A stretch of 27,782 bases of DNA from Candidatus Azambacteria bacterium (GCA_024654415.1 JANLHQ010000099.1:1-27782), one strand, 5' to 3'; numbered from the stretch's first letter, positions 14,081-23,047 are shown. Numbers and translations: made by a program. Notes: generated by a model not told the origin, from the letters alone.

Positions 14081-16024
14081 ATGAAAATGAAAGCAAGAAA
14101 TAAGAAGGCCGTTACCACGGGCGTTATCAGCATAACCTCGATGGGTACGGGATATGTGGCTTCTGACGAATTTGAGACAGATATACTTATAGAATCACAA
14201 TTTTTAAACACTGCGTTGCATAATGACACAGTGGAATTTGTCGTGTTTCCCCAGATGAATAAGGAAAAGCTGAGCGGGGAAATTATTCGAGTGCTTGAGC
14301 GAGCAAAAAAGGAGTTCGTGGGGACTATCGATAAGGGAGCTGACGGCGTCGTTTCTTTTGTTGTTCCCGATGATAAAAGAATGTACAAAGATATCGCTAT
14401 TTCGCCTGCCGAGGCAAAAGATATTCAAGATAACACAAAGGTTTTGGTGGAGATTACGCGGTGGGATAACGCGCGGAAAAACCCTGAAGGCAGGATTGTG
14501 AAGGTGCTTGGCGCAAAAGGAGATAATAATGTTGAGATGGAATCCATCGTGCTTGAAAAAGGATTTCAAGTTGGATTTCCTCCTAAGGTTGAACGGGAGG
14601 CAGAGGCACTCGAGAAAAGATCAGTGCCAATCCCGCGAGAAGATATTGCCGAGAGAAGAGATTTCAGAGATGTTATTACGTTTACGATTGATCCTGATGA
14701 TGCAAAAGATTTCGATGACGCACTCTCGTTTAAAATTATTTCTGATGATGTATTTGAAGTTGGTGTACATATCGCCGATGTATCACACTACGTTCGCAGG
14801 GGCACCGCGCTGGATGATGAGGCGCTTGAGCGCGGCGTTTCCATCTACCTTGTAGACCGAACTATCCCAATGTTGCCAGAAGCGTTATCGAACGATATCT
14901 GCAGCTTGAATCCCCAACAGGATAAATTAACATTTTCAGCCGTGGTAACGATGTCCGGTGATGGGCACATCAAAAAAGTGTGGCTTGGAAGAACGATCAT
15001 AAATTCAGATAAACGTTTTGCATATGAGGGAGCGCAAAAAGTGCTGGATGAAAAAGGCGGTGAATATTACGATGAGCTGAATCGGTTGAACGTGTTAGCA
15101 AAATTATTACGAAAGAAAAGGATGCAAGGCGGTGCGGTAGATTTTGAAAAAGAAGAAGTAAAATTCCAGCTTGATGCGCAAGGAAAACCATTGAGTGTCG
15201 CCGAAAAACCAGTGCTTGATGCGCATAAACTGATTGAAGAGTTTATGATTCTCGCCAATAAAGAGGTTGCCACGTATCTTTCAAAAGAAATAAAGAGGCT
15301 GCATAAAGGGGGTTCGATCTATCGTACTCATGATGTGCCGAAAAAGGAGTCTGTTGCTGAGCTTTTATTTTTCCTGCGGTTGATGGGGCATACGGTAAAG
15401 ACCGAAGGAGAAAGCATTTCATCAAAGGAGTTGAATGAGGTCTTCAGAAAAATAAAAGATACGCCGGAAGAATCATTGGTAAAAACCGTTGCCATGCGAT
15501 CTATGGCAAAGGCGGTATACTCTATAAAAAATATAGGTCATTACGGGCTTGCGCTGGAGAATTATACGCACTTTACATCTCCTATTCGGCGGTATGCTGA
15601 TCTCTTGGTGCACCGTGTACTGGAGAAGCATTTACATGGGAAATATTTGAGCAAGGAAGAGCTTGCGCGGTATTGTACTATCGCGGAAGAATTATCTCGA
15701 CGAGAGATCGATGCGGCTGATGCTGAGCGATCATCTATTGCATACAAACAGGTCGAATACATGCTGGAGAGGGTGGGGAATATATACACCGGAGTAATCT
15801 CAGGTATTACCGCATGGGGTGTATATGTGGAGGAAGAGCACACGAAAGCTAGTGGTATGGTGAAATTCAAAGATATGAAAGATGATATGTATGTCTTTAA
15901 TAAAGAAACATATTCTCTTGTTGGAAAAAGAAAGAAGAAAAAATACTCCATCGGGGATGTAGTTAAAATAAAAATCGTCAGTGGTGACCTCGAGAGAAAA
16001 ACTTTGGATTATATATTTGCGTAA
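14081..16024 (+). CDS. rnr: ribonuclease R (RNase II/RNB family 3'-5' exoribonuclease)
   Basis: RNase R degrades structured RNA processively from the 3' end. It acts in mRNA decay, rRNA quality control and tmRNA-linked turnover. The 647-residue chain shows cold-shock-like N-terminal domains (about 10-190), the RNB catalytic domain with RDFRDVITFTIDPDDAKDFD (193-212) whose aspartates hold Mg2+, the downstream IYLVDRTIPMLPEALSNDIC and HFTSPIRRYADLLVHR motifs, and an S1 domain near residues 570-640 (YTGVISGITAWGVYVEE). It is shorter than E. coli RNase R (813 aa), mainly at the N- and C-terminal extensions, as is common outside proteobacteria. The ATG at 14081 or the one at 14087 could be used. 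Confidence 0.96.
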   Translation: MKMKARNKKAVTTGVISITSMGTGYVASDEFETDILIESQFLNTALHNDTVEFVVFPQMNKEKLSGEIIRVLERAKKEFVGTIDKGADGVVSFVVPDDKRMYKDIAISPAEAKDIQDNTKVLVEITRWDNARKNPEGRIVKVLGAKGDNNVEMESIVLEKGFQVGFPPKVEREAEALEKRSVPIPREDIAERRDFRDVITFTIDPDDAKDFDDALSFKIISDDVFEVGVHIADVSHYVRRGTALDDEALERGVSIYLVDRTIPMLPEALSNDICSLNPQQDKLTFSAVVTMSGDGHIKKVWLGRTIINSDKRFAYEGAQKVLDEKGGEYYDELNRLNVLAKLLRKKRMQGGAVDFEKEEVKFQLDAQGKPLSVAEKPVLDAHKLIEEFMILANKEVATYLSKEIKRLHKGGSIYRTHDVPKKESVAELLFFLRLMGHTVKTEGESISSKELNEVFRKIKDTPEESLVKTVAMRSMAKAVYSIKNIGHYGLALENYTHFTSPIRRYADLLVHRVLEKHLHGKYLSKEELARYCTIAEELSRREIDAADAERSSIAYKQVEYMLERVGNIYTGVISGITAWGVYVEEEHTKASGMVKFKDMKDDMYVFNKETYSLVGKRKKKKYSIGDVVKIKIVSGDLERKTLDYIFA

Positions 16025-16054
16025 TTGCACCTAGTGGTGCCCCCAGCAAGCAAT

Positions 16055-16384
16055 ATGGATATCGTTCCAGATATGGTGTGCCCGTCATGCCGCGCAGTTA
16101 TTCCTGCCAGTGCAAACTTTTGCATGCAGTGCGGGAAAAATATAAAAAAGACTTCGCCCTCCACAACAATTGCAAGGCAGATTTTTATCTATAGCGTGAG
16201 CTTTTTTCTTGCTCCATTCGGACTTGGATACGCGTTTATATATCTCAAACAACCCGATACAAAATCTCGGACAATCGGCATTATTTCTCTTGTGTTAACG
16301 GTCTGCGCCATTGTACTCGTGATCACGCTTGCACAGATATTTATGAAATCGCTGTATGGGTCGCTCGACACGCTTATTTACTGA
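16055..16384 (+). CDS. zinc-ribbon membrane protein
   Basis: The 109-residue protein starts with a zinc ribbon, CPSC...CMQC (two CxxC knuckles 12 residues apart, within the first 32 residues). A basic linker and two hydrophobic helices follow: the first around YSVSFFLAPFGLGYAFIYL, the second around TIGIISLVLTVCAIVLVITL. Such zinc-ribbon/two-helix proteins are common and uncharacterised in small-genome bacteria; the ribbon probably faces the cytoplasm. An alternative TTG or GTG start between 16025 and 16037 would add up to 10 residues, but that region forms a GCACC/GGTGC hairpin after the rnr stop. It lies 30 bp after rnr and 11 bp before the transporter gene, so probably in one operon. Confidence 0.75.
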   Translation: MDIVPDMVCPSCRAVIPASANFCMQCGKNIKKTSPSTTIARQIFIYSVSFFLAPFGLGYAFIYLKQPDTKSRTIGIISLVLTVCAIVLVITLAQIFMKSLYGSLDTLIY

Positions 16385-16395
16385 TCATAATGTGA

Positions 16396-17691
16396 ATGGA
16401 AAGAGAAAATAGTAAAAATATGCAAGAGAGGCGATCGTGGATAAAAAGAGTATGGAGAGCGCTCGGCCCGGGTTTTATCACTGGGGCCGCTGATGATGAT
16501 CCGTCGGGTATAGCAACGTATTCGCAAACTGGCGCAGGATTTGGCTTTTCTCAGTTGTGGACAGTGTTGTTTGCGTATCCGTTCATGGTGACTATGCAGG
16601 AGATGAGTGGGCGTATTGGTATGGTGACGGGTATGGGCCTTTCCGGTATTATTAAGAAACATTATTCACGCCACGTATTACGTATAGCGGTCTCTGTTTT
16701 GTTTTTTGCGAATGTTGTAAATATTGGGGCTGATCTCGGTGCAATGGCGGCATCAGCGCAACTTCTTTTTGACGTTCCATTTTTTGTATTACTTTTAGGC
16801 ATCACGGTGTTCGTTGTTTTGCTAGAAATACTGGTGCCATACCCGACGTATGCGAAGTTTTTAAAATATCTTGCGTTGTCTCTTCTCGCGTACGTTGCAA
16901 CTGCGTTTATCATTAAGCAAGATTGGGGGCACATTGCATATTCGGCACTTATTCCACACCCCGTGTTTACGAAGGGGTATCTCCTTAATATTGCGGCGAT
17001 TTTGGGCACCACCATCTCCCCGTATCTTTTTTTCTGGCAGGCCGATCAAGAGGTGGAGGAAGAGATTGTGCATCATAAAGTGCGCGCAATGGGAAAGGGT
17101 GTGCCGAAGATCAGTATTTCTGATATTACGATCATGCGGTTTGATACCGCAATCGGAATGTTGTTTTCACAGATTGTCACCTTTTTTATTATCGTTACCG
17201 TCGCATCAACTCTTGGAGCGAAAGGCATCCATACTATTGATACTGCCGCGCAAGCTGCAAGTGCATTAAAACCAGTTGCAGGCAATTTTGCCTTTTTACT
17301 TTTTACACTCGGCATCTTTGGTACTGGGTTGCTTGCGGTGCCGGTGCTTGCCGGATCGGCCGCATATGCGGTTGCAGAAGCGCTTGGGTGGCGAGCAAGT
17401 CTTGGAGCGCGGTTCCGACAAGCACACGGATTTTATGGCATTATTATCGTTGCGATGCTTGTAGGACTTCTCGTGAATTTCACATCAATCGGGGCTATGC
17501 GTATGCTCTATTATGCCGCGGTATTAAATGGCTTACTAGCACCACCCCTCATGGTTCTTATTTTACTTATTGGGAATAATAAGAAGATTCTTGGCGCATA
17601 CACAAACTCCCGAAGATCAAATATACTTGGGTGGATTATTGCTGGTGTGATGGGCGCTGTTTCTATTGCGCTACTTATTTCATTTCTCTAG
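16396..17691 (+). CDS. Nramp-family divalent metal ion transporter, diverged subtype
   Basis: The 431-residue integral membrane protein has about 11 predicted helices. GPGFITGAADDDPSGIATYS (residues 24-43) is the TM1 region. In canonical Nramp proteins the unwound TM1 carries DPGN, which binds the metal with a TM6 Met-Pro-His motif. Here TM1 reads DPSG and the likely TM6 region reads TTISPYLFFWQADQ, without the methionine. The family should move Mn2+, Fe2+ or a related divalent ion inward with protons, but these changes suggest different selectivity; Nramp-related Mg2+ transporters are one known diverged branch. An acidic cluster, QEVEEE, follows TM6. There is no Shine-Dalgarno sequence. No metal-responsive operator is visible. 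Confidence 0.87.
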   Translation: MERENSKNMQERRSWIKRVWRALGPGFITGAADDDPSGIATYSQTGAGFGFSQLWTVLFAYPFMVTMQEMSGRIGMVTGMGLSGIIKKHYSRHVLRIAVSVLFFANVVNIGADLGAMAASAQLLFDVPFFVLLLGITVFVVLLEILVPYPTYAKFLKYLALSLLAYVATAFIIKQDWGHIAYSALIPHPVFTKGYLLNIAAILGTTISPYLFFWQADQEVEEEIVHHKVRAMGKGVPKISISDITIMRFDTAIGMLFSQIVTFFIIVTVASTLGAKGIHTIDTAAQAASALKPVAGNFAFLLFTLGIFGTGLLAVPVLAGSAAYAVAEALGWRASLGARFRQAHGFYGIIIVAMLVGLLVNFTSIGAMRMLYYAAVLNGLLAPPLMVLILLIGNNKKILGAYTNSRRSNILGWIIAGVMGAVSIALLISFL

Positions 17692-17723
17692 TGCGTAGCA
17701 AGGTAATTCTTTAGGAGTAAGGC

Positions 17724-19058
17724 ATGAAAATAGGTAAAAAAACAATAATATTTTTCATTGTATGTATTATCAGCGTCGCCGCGGCATCGTGCTTTTTTCC
17801 TGCGGGCGTCTTTTCACAAACGAAAGAGGAGCTCGAAACAGAGCTTAGTAATATAGAGGCGCAAATCGCTGAGTATGAAAAGGAGATCACAAAAACAAAA
17901 ACAGAAAAGCAAACATTAGCGAATAAAATTAGTCAGTTAAAAAAAGAACAGGAAAAAACACAGCTGCAGATCAAGGCCATTTCTGTTGAGATTAAGACAC
18001 TAGACGCTACTATTTCGACTACCCAATCCTCTATTCAGGATGCTACCGAAAGACTCTCTATGGTAAAAGACCAGATAGCAAATATTTTGCAGGCGCTCCA
18101 TGAGCAGGACCAACGATCGATGACAGAGATTTTTTTCTCCGAAGGCGGATTTCCCGCGCTTTTCAGCGACCTTGAATCATTGCAAAAGCTTTCTCAAGGG
18201 CTCGCCGATAAAATGAACGAGATACGAGGGGTAAAAGAGGACCTGGAAAGCCAATATTCCGAGTTAGAAGTAAAACAAGGGGAGAAGAAAAACTTTCTTG
18301 CCGTACAGGTGTTACAGCGACAAAGCACCCAAGCAAAAGCCAATGAGCAAAGTAAGCTGCTGAAAGAAACACAAGGGAGGGAATCGCGCTATCAGGCGAT
18401 GCTTACTGACTCACAGAAACGAGCGCGGGAGATCAAGGGGAGGATATATGAATTAATTGATGCACGCGTGCAGATTACATTTGGCGACGCAGTGGGCATT
18501 GCCGAGTGGGCTTCAGAGAAGACAGGTGTGCGTCCTGCGCTTATTCTCGCTATTCTTACACAGGAATCAAATCTTGGTAAAAACATAGGAACATGTAATC
18601 GTCCGGGAGATCCGCCATCAAAGAGTTGGAAGGTGATTATGAAGCCAACGCGAGATCAGGAGCCATTTCTTGCTGTTACTCGGGAATTAGGGCTGGATCC
18701 GGACGTCACACCAGTGTCATGTCCTATGAAGGCAGCGAATGGAAGTCAACTTGGGTGGGGTGGCGCGATGGGTCCCGCACAGTTTATTCCGTCTACGTGG
18801 GTGTTGTATAAAAATAAGGTTGCTGAAATGACAGGCATAACGCCTGCAAACCCGTGGGATATGCGCGATGCGTTTATAGCAACCGCATTGCTTATGAAAG
18901 ATAATGGAGCAACAGCGAATACTGCCGATGCGGAGTGGAAGGCGGCAATGCGGTATTTTTCCGGGTCAACGAATGTAAAATATCGCTTTTATGGCGATAG
19001 TGTTCTCGCGCTTGCACAGCGATACGAAGATGATATTCGCACGTTAAAACAGCAATAG
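17724..19058 (+). CDS. secreted coiled-coil protein with lytic transglycosylase domain
   Basis: The 444-residue protein has an N-terminal signal sequence (KIGKKTIIFFIVCIISVAAA) with a possible weak lipobox cysteine at Cys23. Residues about 32-250 form long heptad-rich coiled coils, like the EnvC/PcsB-type regulators. Residues 255-440 form a lysozyme-like transglycosylase domain: Glu281 in LTQESNLGKN is the expected catalytic acid, and GAMGPAQFIPSTW (347-359) is the MltB/SLT-type signature. It should cut glycan strands outside the membrane, in cell-wall remodelling or division. The coiled coil may control the enzyme or tie it to an FtsEX-like partner. AGGAG lies 8 bp before the ATG. Confidence 0.9.
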   Translation: MKIGKKTIIFFIVCIISVAAASCFFPAGVFSQTKEELETELSNIEAQIAEYEKEITKTKTEKQTLANKISQLKKEQEKTQLQIKAISVEIKTLDATISTTQSSIQDATERLSMVKDQIANILQALHEQDQRSMTEIFFSEGGFPALFSDLESLQKLSQGLADKMNEIRGVKEDLESQYSELEVKQGEKKNFLAVQVLQRQSTQAKANEQSKLLKETQGRESRYQAMLTDSQKRAREIKGRIYELIDARVQITFGDAVGIAEWASEKTGVRPALILAILTQESNLGKNIGTCNRPGDPPSKSWKVIMKPTRDQEPFLAVTRELGLDPDVTPVSCPMKAANGSQLGWGGAMGPAQFIPSTWVLYKNKVAEMTGITPANPWDMRDAFIATALLMKDNGATANTADAEWKAAMRYFSGSTNVKYRFYGDSVLALAQRYEDDIRTLKQQ

Positions 19059-19078
19059 AACAATAGTATTTCTCTCAA

Positions 19079-19100
19079 AAGCGTGGTATTATCCGCGCTT
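19079..19100 (+). promoter_or_regulatory. -10 element inside an inverted repeat, upstream of the ABC exporter
   Basis: TATTAT (19087-19092), preceded by TGG (extended -10), is enclosed exactly by AAGCGTGG (19079-19086) and CCGCGCTT (19093-19100). These arms pair over 8 positions with one G-T. The start codon is at 19104, so a message from this promoter would have almost no leader. The repeat could be an operator. No good -35 is present. Confidence 0.4.
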
Positions 19101-19103
19101 GGT

Positions 19104-20894
19104 ATGAAACAAGAGCAAAACATTTCAGCGCGCGCAGTATTTGCGGCATTTTGGCGGGGAGTCAAACCATATAAATTGGCTTTTTTTGGCAGTGTTTTTT
19201 GCTTCAGCATAGGAATGATAGTGAATGTCTTTATTCCTATTTTATACAAAGAATTCTTCGACATATTGAATGTGAGCGTTGATCGCATTACAGCGACGCC
19301 ATCTCTTGTACGTATTGTGATATATGTTGGTCTTTTGCATGGGCTAAGCTTTGTATTCTATCGAGGCTCCTTGTTTATATACAACACAGCATCATCAAAG
19401 ATCATGGCGCGGTTGAGGCAAAATGCGTTTAATTATATGGTACTTCATTCATATAGCTTTTTCGCGAGTAATTTTACCGGGAGTCTAGTACAGCGTGTGA
19501 ATAGATTTAGCCGATCGTTTGAGCGTATCGCGGATACGATATCATTCAATGTTATTCCACTCATCATTGCGGTTATTGGTGCTATCGCAGTGACGCTCGT
19601 GGTGGCACCACCCATTGCGTTGATCATTGCGTGTTGGGTAGTGATCTTTGTGCCATTCCATATTTTCTTTGCACGATGGAAACAGAAGTATGATATTCTT
19701 GTCGCCACCGCGGATTCAAAAACAACCGGTGTGCTTGCAGATAGTATTACCAATCAAAACGCGATCACACTTTTTACTGGTTATCAGTACGAAAAGGAAT
19801 TATTTGAAGCAGTAACTGAGGATCAAGCAAAAAAGGCGCGCTTTTCTTGGAACCTTGGTGGTGTCGTAGAGATGATGCAGATGATCTTAGTGTACGCTGT
19901 TGAATTCATTGTTTTTTATTTCGCTATTTTTTATTGGCAAAGAGAGGAAATTACTATCGGTGTGTTTGTGCTCGCACAGGCATATATCATCGGTCTTTCA
20001 CAACAGCTGTGGAGCATAAGCAGGGTTATGCGCGATGTGTATGAAGGCATGGCTGATTCACGAGAAATGGTGGAGATCCTTTCACTGCCATATGAGGTAA
20101 ATGATGTGCCGAACGCAGGAACTCTTGCTGTGTCTGCGGGCGCGATTGCATTTAAAAACGTATCGTTTAATTTTAATGAAACACGAACAGTGCTTCATGA
20201 TATTGCAATAAATATTCACGGAGGTGAAAAGATTGCGCTAGTAGGACCATCGGGTGCTGGGAAAACAACATTTGTTCGACTTATTTTACGATTATATGAT
20301 CCGGTAAGCGGTGCAGTACAAATCGATGGGCAGGACATTAAAACAGTGACGCAGGAAAGTTTGCGCACGCATGTAAGCTTGGTCCCCCAAGACCCAGTGC
20401 TATTTCATCGTACGCTTATGGAAAATATTCGCTACGGCAGGCGCGACGCAACAGATGCAGAGGTGATGCGAGCGGCAACGCTTGCGCACTGTGACGAATT
20501 TATCGAAGAATTGCCACAAAAATATGAGACATTCGTGGGTGAGCGCGGTATTAAATTATCAGGCGGTGAGCGTCAGCGCGTGGCAATCGCGCGCGCCATT
20601 TTGAAAAATGCCCCAATCTTGATCCTCGACGAAGCAACATCAAGTTTGGATTCTCATTCGGAATCGCTTATTCAAGACGCGCTTGATACGCTTATGCATA
20701 GCCGGACAACTATTGTTATTGCACATCGGCTTTCTACAATCAGAAAAATGGACCGCATTATAGTGATGGAGCACGGGAAAATACACGAAGAAGGGACGCA
20801 CGATGAGCTTATAAAGAAAGAAGGGGGTTTGTATGAGAAGCTTTGGAAGCTCCAGGTGAGCGGGTTTATACACGAGGAAATGGAGGGGGAGTAA
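19104..20894 (+). CDS. ABC transporter, fused permease and ATPase (exporter type)
   Basis: The 596-residue half-transporter has an N-terminal six-helix exporter domain (about 20-330). The ATPase has Walker A GPSGAGKTT (381-389), Q-loop region VPQDPVLFH, signature LSGGERQRVAIARA (from 485), Walker B LILDEATSSLD with Glu510, and switch histidine in IVIAHRLST. It should work as a dimer and export a lipid, peptide or drug; the substrate is not deducible. The first ATG, at 19104, is preferred to the GTG at 19083, because the GTG overlaps the promoter-like repeat. Neither has a Shine-Dalgarno sequence. The gene is followed by a possible gene remnant and a strong terminator. Confidence 0.94.
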   Translation: MKQEQNISARAVFAAFWRGVKPYKLAFFGSVFCFSIGMIVNVFIPILYKEFFDILNVSVDRITATPSLVRIVIYVGLLHGLSFVFYRGSLFIYNTASSKIMARLRQNAFNYMVLHSYSFFASNFTGSLVQRVNRFSRSFERIADTISFNVIPLIIAVIGAIAVTLVVAPPIALIIACWVVIFVPFHIFFARWKQKYDILVATADSKTTGVLADSITNQNAITLFTGYQYEKELFEAVTEDQAKKARFSWNLGGVVEMMQMILVYAVEFIVFYFAIFYWQREEITIGVFVLAQAYIIGLSQQLWSISRVMRDVYEGMADSREMVEILSLPYEVNDVPNAGTLAVSAGAIAFKNVSFNFNETRTVLHDIAINIHGGEKIALVGPSGAGKTTFVRLILRLYDPVSGAVQIDGQDIKTVTQESLRTHVSLVPQDPVLFHRTLMENIRYGRRDATDAEVMRAATLAHCDEFIEELPQKYETFVGERGIKLSGGERQRVAIARAILKNAPILILDEATSSLDSHSESLIQDALDTLMHSRTTIVIAHRLSTIRKMDRIIVMEHGKIHEEGTHDELIKKEGGLYEKLWKLQVSGFIHEEMEGE

Positions 20895-20989
20895 AAGACC
20901 ATGCGGTGTTGACACATCCTCTCGTTTCGTATGAAACGGCAAAGGCGGTGCTGGGAGAAAATCTCATGCGCCTGTTTTCTGAGCTTTAA
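20891..20989 (+). pseudogene. possible 3' remnant of another gene
   Basis: After the exporter stop, another frame stays open and reads GVKDHAVLTHPLVSYETAKA then VLGENLMRLFSEL before a TAA at 20987. The ending (ETAKAVLGENLMRLF) looks like the C-terminal helix of TIM-barrel metal-dependent hydrolases (TatD/amidohydrolase-like, usually 'ILGxNxxRLF'). No plausible start or upstream body remains; the exporter gene occupies it. It may be debris from a rearrangement, or chance. Confidence 0.25.
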
Positions 20990-21000
20990 AAAAGCACAAA

Positions 21001-21040
21001 GCCCCTTGGTCCATAATGGATCAAGGGGTGTTTTATTTAT
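21001..21040 (+). terminator. intrinsic terminator after the ABC exporter
   Basis: A 12-bp stem (CCCCTTGGTCCA at 21002-21013, TGGATCAAGGGG at 21017-21028, one G-T pair) with a 3-nt loop is followed by TGTTTTATTTAT. It separates the exporter unit from the HD-hydrolase unit. Confidence 0.85.
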
Positions 21041-21053
21041 ACACAGGAGCTAG

Positions 21054-21059
21054 TACAAT
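21054..21059 (+). promoter_or_regulatory. -10 element giving a leaderless HD-hydrolase message
   Basis: TACAAT ends exactly 7 bp before the ATG at 21067, so transcription should start at or next to the start codon. The -35 position (TTTTAT, 21031-21036) is weak and overlaps the terminator U-tract. Confidence 0.5.
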
Positions 21060-21066
21060 AGGAAGC

Positions 21067-21723
21067 ATGAACAAGAAAAAAATTCTCAAAGAAACCGAGA
21101 CAATGGTGCAAAAGAAATTCGAGAAAGAAGGCACAGGACATGACTGGTGGCACGTGAAACGCGTGTGCATAAATGCGGCTTCGATCGCAAAAAAAGAAAA
21201 AGGAGTAGATGTGTTTATTGTACAATTAGGCGCCCTACTCCATGATATTGCCGACTATAAATTCCACAACGGCGATGAATTGGCTGGCGGGAGGGCAACG
21301 AAGGAGTGGTTATCTCGTATGGAAGCTGATACAGATATGATAGAAAAGGTGGCGCATATCGTAGACAATGTTTCATTTAAAGGATTGGGGGTCGCATCTC
21401 GTATGCATTCACTTGAGGGAAAGATCGTGCAGGACGCTGACCGGCTTGATGCAATTGGTGCTATTGGTATCGCGCGCTCATTCGCCTATGGCGGGCACAA
21501 AGGAAAGCCGATATTTGATCCTACTGGAAAAGTGCAAAAGCATACGACGTTTGCGCAATATAAAAAAGAAAATAATTCCAGCGTGCATCATTTTTATGAA
21601 AAACTCATTCACTTAAAAGGCCTCATGAATACAAAAACAGGAAAGGCAATGGCAAAAAAGAGGCACGCTTTTCTCATGACATATTTAAAAGAATTTCATG
21701 CGGAATGGGAAGGGAAAAAATAA
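21067..21723 (+). CDS. HD-domain metal-dependent phosphohydrolase (YedJ/YpgQ-like)
   Basis: The 218-residue protein has the HD signature: His29 in GHDWWHVKRV, His59-Asp60 in ALLHDIAD, and a later aspartate in VQDADRLDAIGAIG (Asp123/Asp125). C-terminal features typical of the YedJ/YpgQ subgroup are SVHHFYEKLIHLKGLMNT and RHAFLMTYLKEFHAEW. YpgQ-type proteins hydrolyse nucleoside triphosphates with Mn2+; the true substrate here is open. The ATG at 21067 is chosen over an upstream in-frame start at 21016, because the latter lies inside the terminator hairpin and the -10 element lies between them. It heads a run with the Nif3-like gene 9 bp downstream. Confidence 0.92.
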   Translation: MNKKKILKETETMVQKKFEKEGTGHDWWHVKRVCINAASIAKKEKGVDVFIVQLGALLHDIADYKFHNGDELAGGRATKEWLSRMEADTDMIEKVAHIVDNVSFKGLGVASRMHSLEGKIVQDADRLDAIGAIGIARSFAYGGHKGKPIFDPTGKVQKHTTFAQYKKENNSSVHHFYEKLIHLKGLMNTKTGKAMAKKRHAFLMTYLKEFHAEWEGKK

Positions 21724-21732
21724 TACAAAAAT

Positions 21733-22074
21733 ATGATAAAGTTGTTTCACGAAATGGCGGGTTGGAAGAAGATCGTGGTGTATGTACCGCTCACGCACGC
21801 TGATGCGCTGCGAACGGCGATCGGCGAAGCGGGAGGAGGCACGCTAGGCAATTATTCTTTTTGCAGTTTTTCAGTGCGCGGCGTGGGACGATTCCGGCCC
21901 GATGCTGGCGCGAGCCCGCATATCGGAGAGGTAGGGAAAATTGAACAAGTAGAAGAAGAACGCATCGAGGTGACCTGCGCGCCTGACGTGATAGGGAAAG
22001 TGATCGCCGCAATCAAGGCAGTACATCCATATGAAGAAATCGCTCTCGATGTGTATGCGCTTGAAAATTGGTGA
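21733..22074 (+). CDS. stand-alone Nif3/YqfO PII-like domain protein
   Basis: The 113-residue protein resembles the domain inserted in YqfO-type Nif3 proteins, which has a PII/CutA-like fold: VVYVPLTHADALRTAIGEAG, then GNYSFCSFSVRGVGRF, GEVGKIEQVEEERIEV, and the C-terminal VHPYEEIALDVYALEN. The VHPYEE motif is diagnostic. The two Nif3 metal-binding halves are absent. Free-standing versions exist in many bacteria and are often misnamed RtxA-like; their role is not established, but trimer formation and small-ligand or metal binding are plausible. No Shine-Dalgarno sequence is visible. The start could also be the internal Met (MAGWKK) at 21754. It lies 9 bp after the HD gene, so is probably co-transcribed. 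Confidence 0.82.
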   Translation: MIKLFHEMAGWKKIVVYVPLTHADALRTAIGEAGGGTLGNYSFCSFSVRGVGRFRPDAGASPHIGEVGKIEQVEEERIEVTCAPDVIGKVIAAIKAVHPYEEIALDVYALENW

Positions 22075-22111
22075 TATGGACTTACCGGATCGAATTTAAA
22101 TACACATCATA

Positions 22112-23020
22112 ATGAATTGGTTTTTAATTGCATTGACGGCTCCAGCGTTATGGGGATTGGTCAATCACTTAGATAAATACATAATTTCCCGCTATTTTAG
22201 CGGGAAAGGTGTTGGGTCTCTTGTGCTATTTACGAGTATGAGCGGATTTGTTGTTGCCGTGTTCATCGTAATACTAGGCCACGATGTACTCTCATTTGGT
22301 GTTATGAGCGCCATTATTATTGCCATTAACGGGGTAATTCTTGTTGCGTCGTTCATTCCATATTTGCATGCACTTGAGAAGGAGGAGGCGTCTACAATTA
22401 CAGCATTATTTCAGTTTATACCCGTTTTCAGCTACTTTTTAGCACTTTTTTTTCTGCATGAGGGTCTGAGTGCTCAGCAAATTTTCGCATCCCTTCTTGT
22501 TATTACTGGCGCGATTATTATCTCCCTTGATCTCTCAGTGGCAATTAGATTTAAGGTAAAGCCATTCCTATTGATGGTCCTTTCTGCCTTCATGATTTCG
22601 ATCAGTGGTCTTGTTTTTAAAATGATTGCAATTAAGGAGGATTTTTGGGGGACTGTATTTTGGGAATATATGGGAGGAGCATTGTTTGGGTTGGCTCTTT
22701 TTTTATGCATCGGCCTTTACAGGAGGCAATTTCTGGCAACCATTGCAAAGGGCAGGGTTATGGTATTTGGCCTTAATTCCCTTGCAGAGTTTTTGAATAT
22801 CTTTGCAAAACTGATTGTTAACTTTGCAAGTCTCTTGGCACCTCTTGCGTTGATATGGGTGGTGAATGGCTTCCAACCGCTCTTTGTTTTTGTTTACGGA
22901 ATTATTTTAACATTATTTTTTCCTCATATTGGGAGAGAAGCACTAGGGAAAAAGAGCATAGCGCAAAAAGCGATAGCGATAATTATTATTTTTATTGGTG
23001 CATACTTTCTTTTAGGATAA
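22112..23020 (+). CDS. EamA/DMT-family transporter
   Basis: The 302-residue protein has about ten hydrophobic helices in two repeats of five, the EamA (drug/metabolite transporter) pattern. The first repeat begins with FLIALTAPALWGLVNHLDKY; the second starts near residue 150 (VKPFLLMVLSAFMISISGLV). EASTITALFQFIPVFSY near the end of the first repeat is characteristic. Members carry amino acids, nucleotides or sugars, mostly as exporters; the substrate here is unknown. The gene starts 37 bp after the Nif3-like gene, with no Shine-Dalgarno sequence in front of the ATG. Confidence 0.85.
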   Translation: MNWFLIALTAPALWGLVNHLDKYIISRYFSGKGVGSLVLFTSMSGFVVAVFIVILGHDVLSFGVMSAIIIAINGVILVASFIPYLHALEKEEASTITALFQFIPVFSYFLALFFLHEGLSAQQIFASLLVITGAIIISLDLSVAIRFKVKPFLLMVLSAFMISISGLVFKMIAIKEDFWGTVFWEYMGGALFGLALFLCIGLYRRQFLATIAKGRVMVFGLNSLAEFLNIFAKLIVNFASLLAPLALIWVVNGFQPLFVFVYGIILTLFFPHIGREALGKKSIAQKAIAIIIIFIGAYFLLG

Positions 23021-23047
23021 GCATGCACTAGGAGCTCTCTCTTCTAT

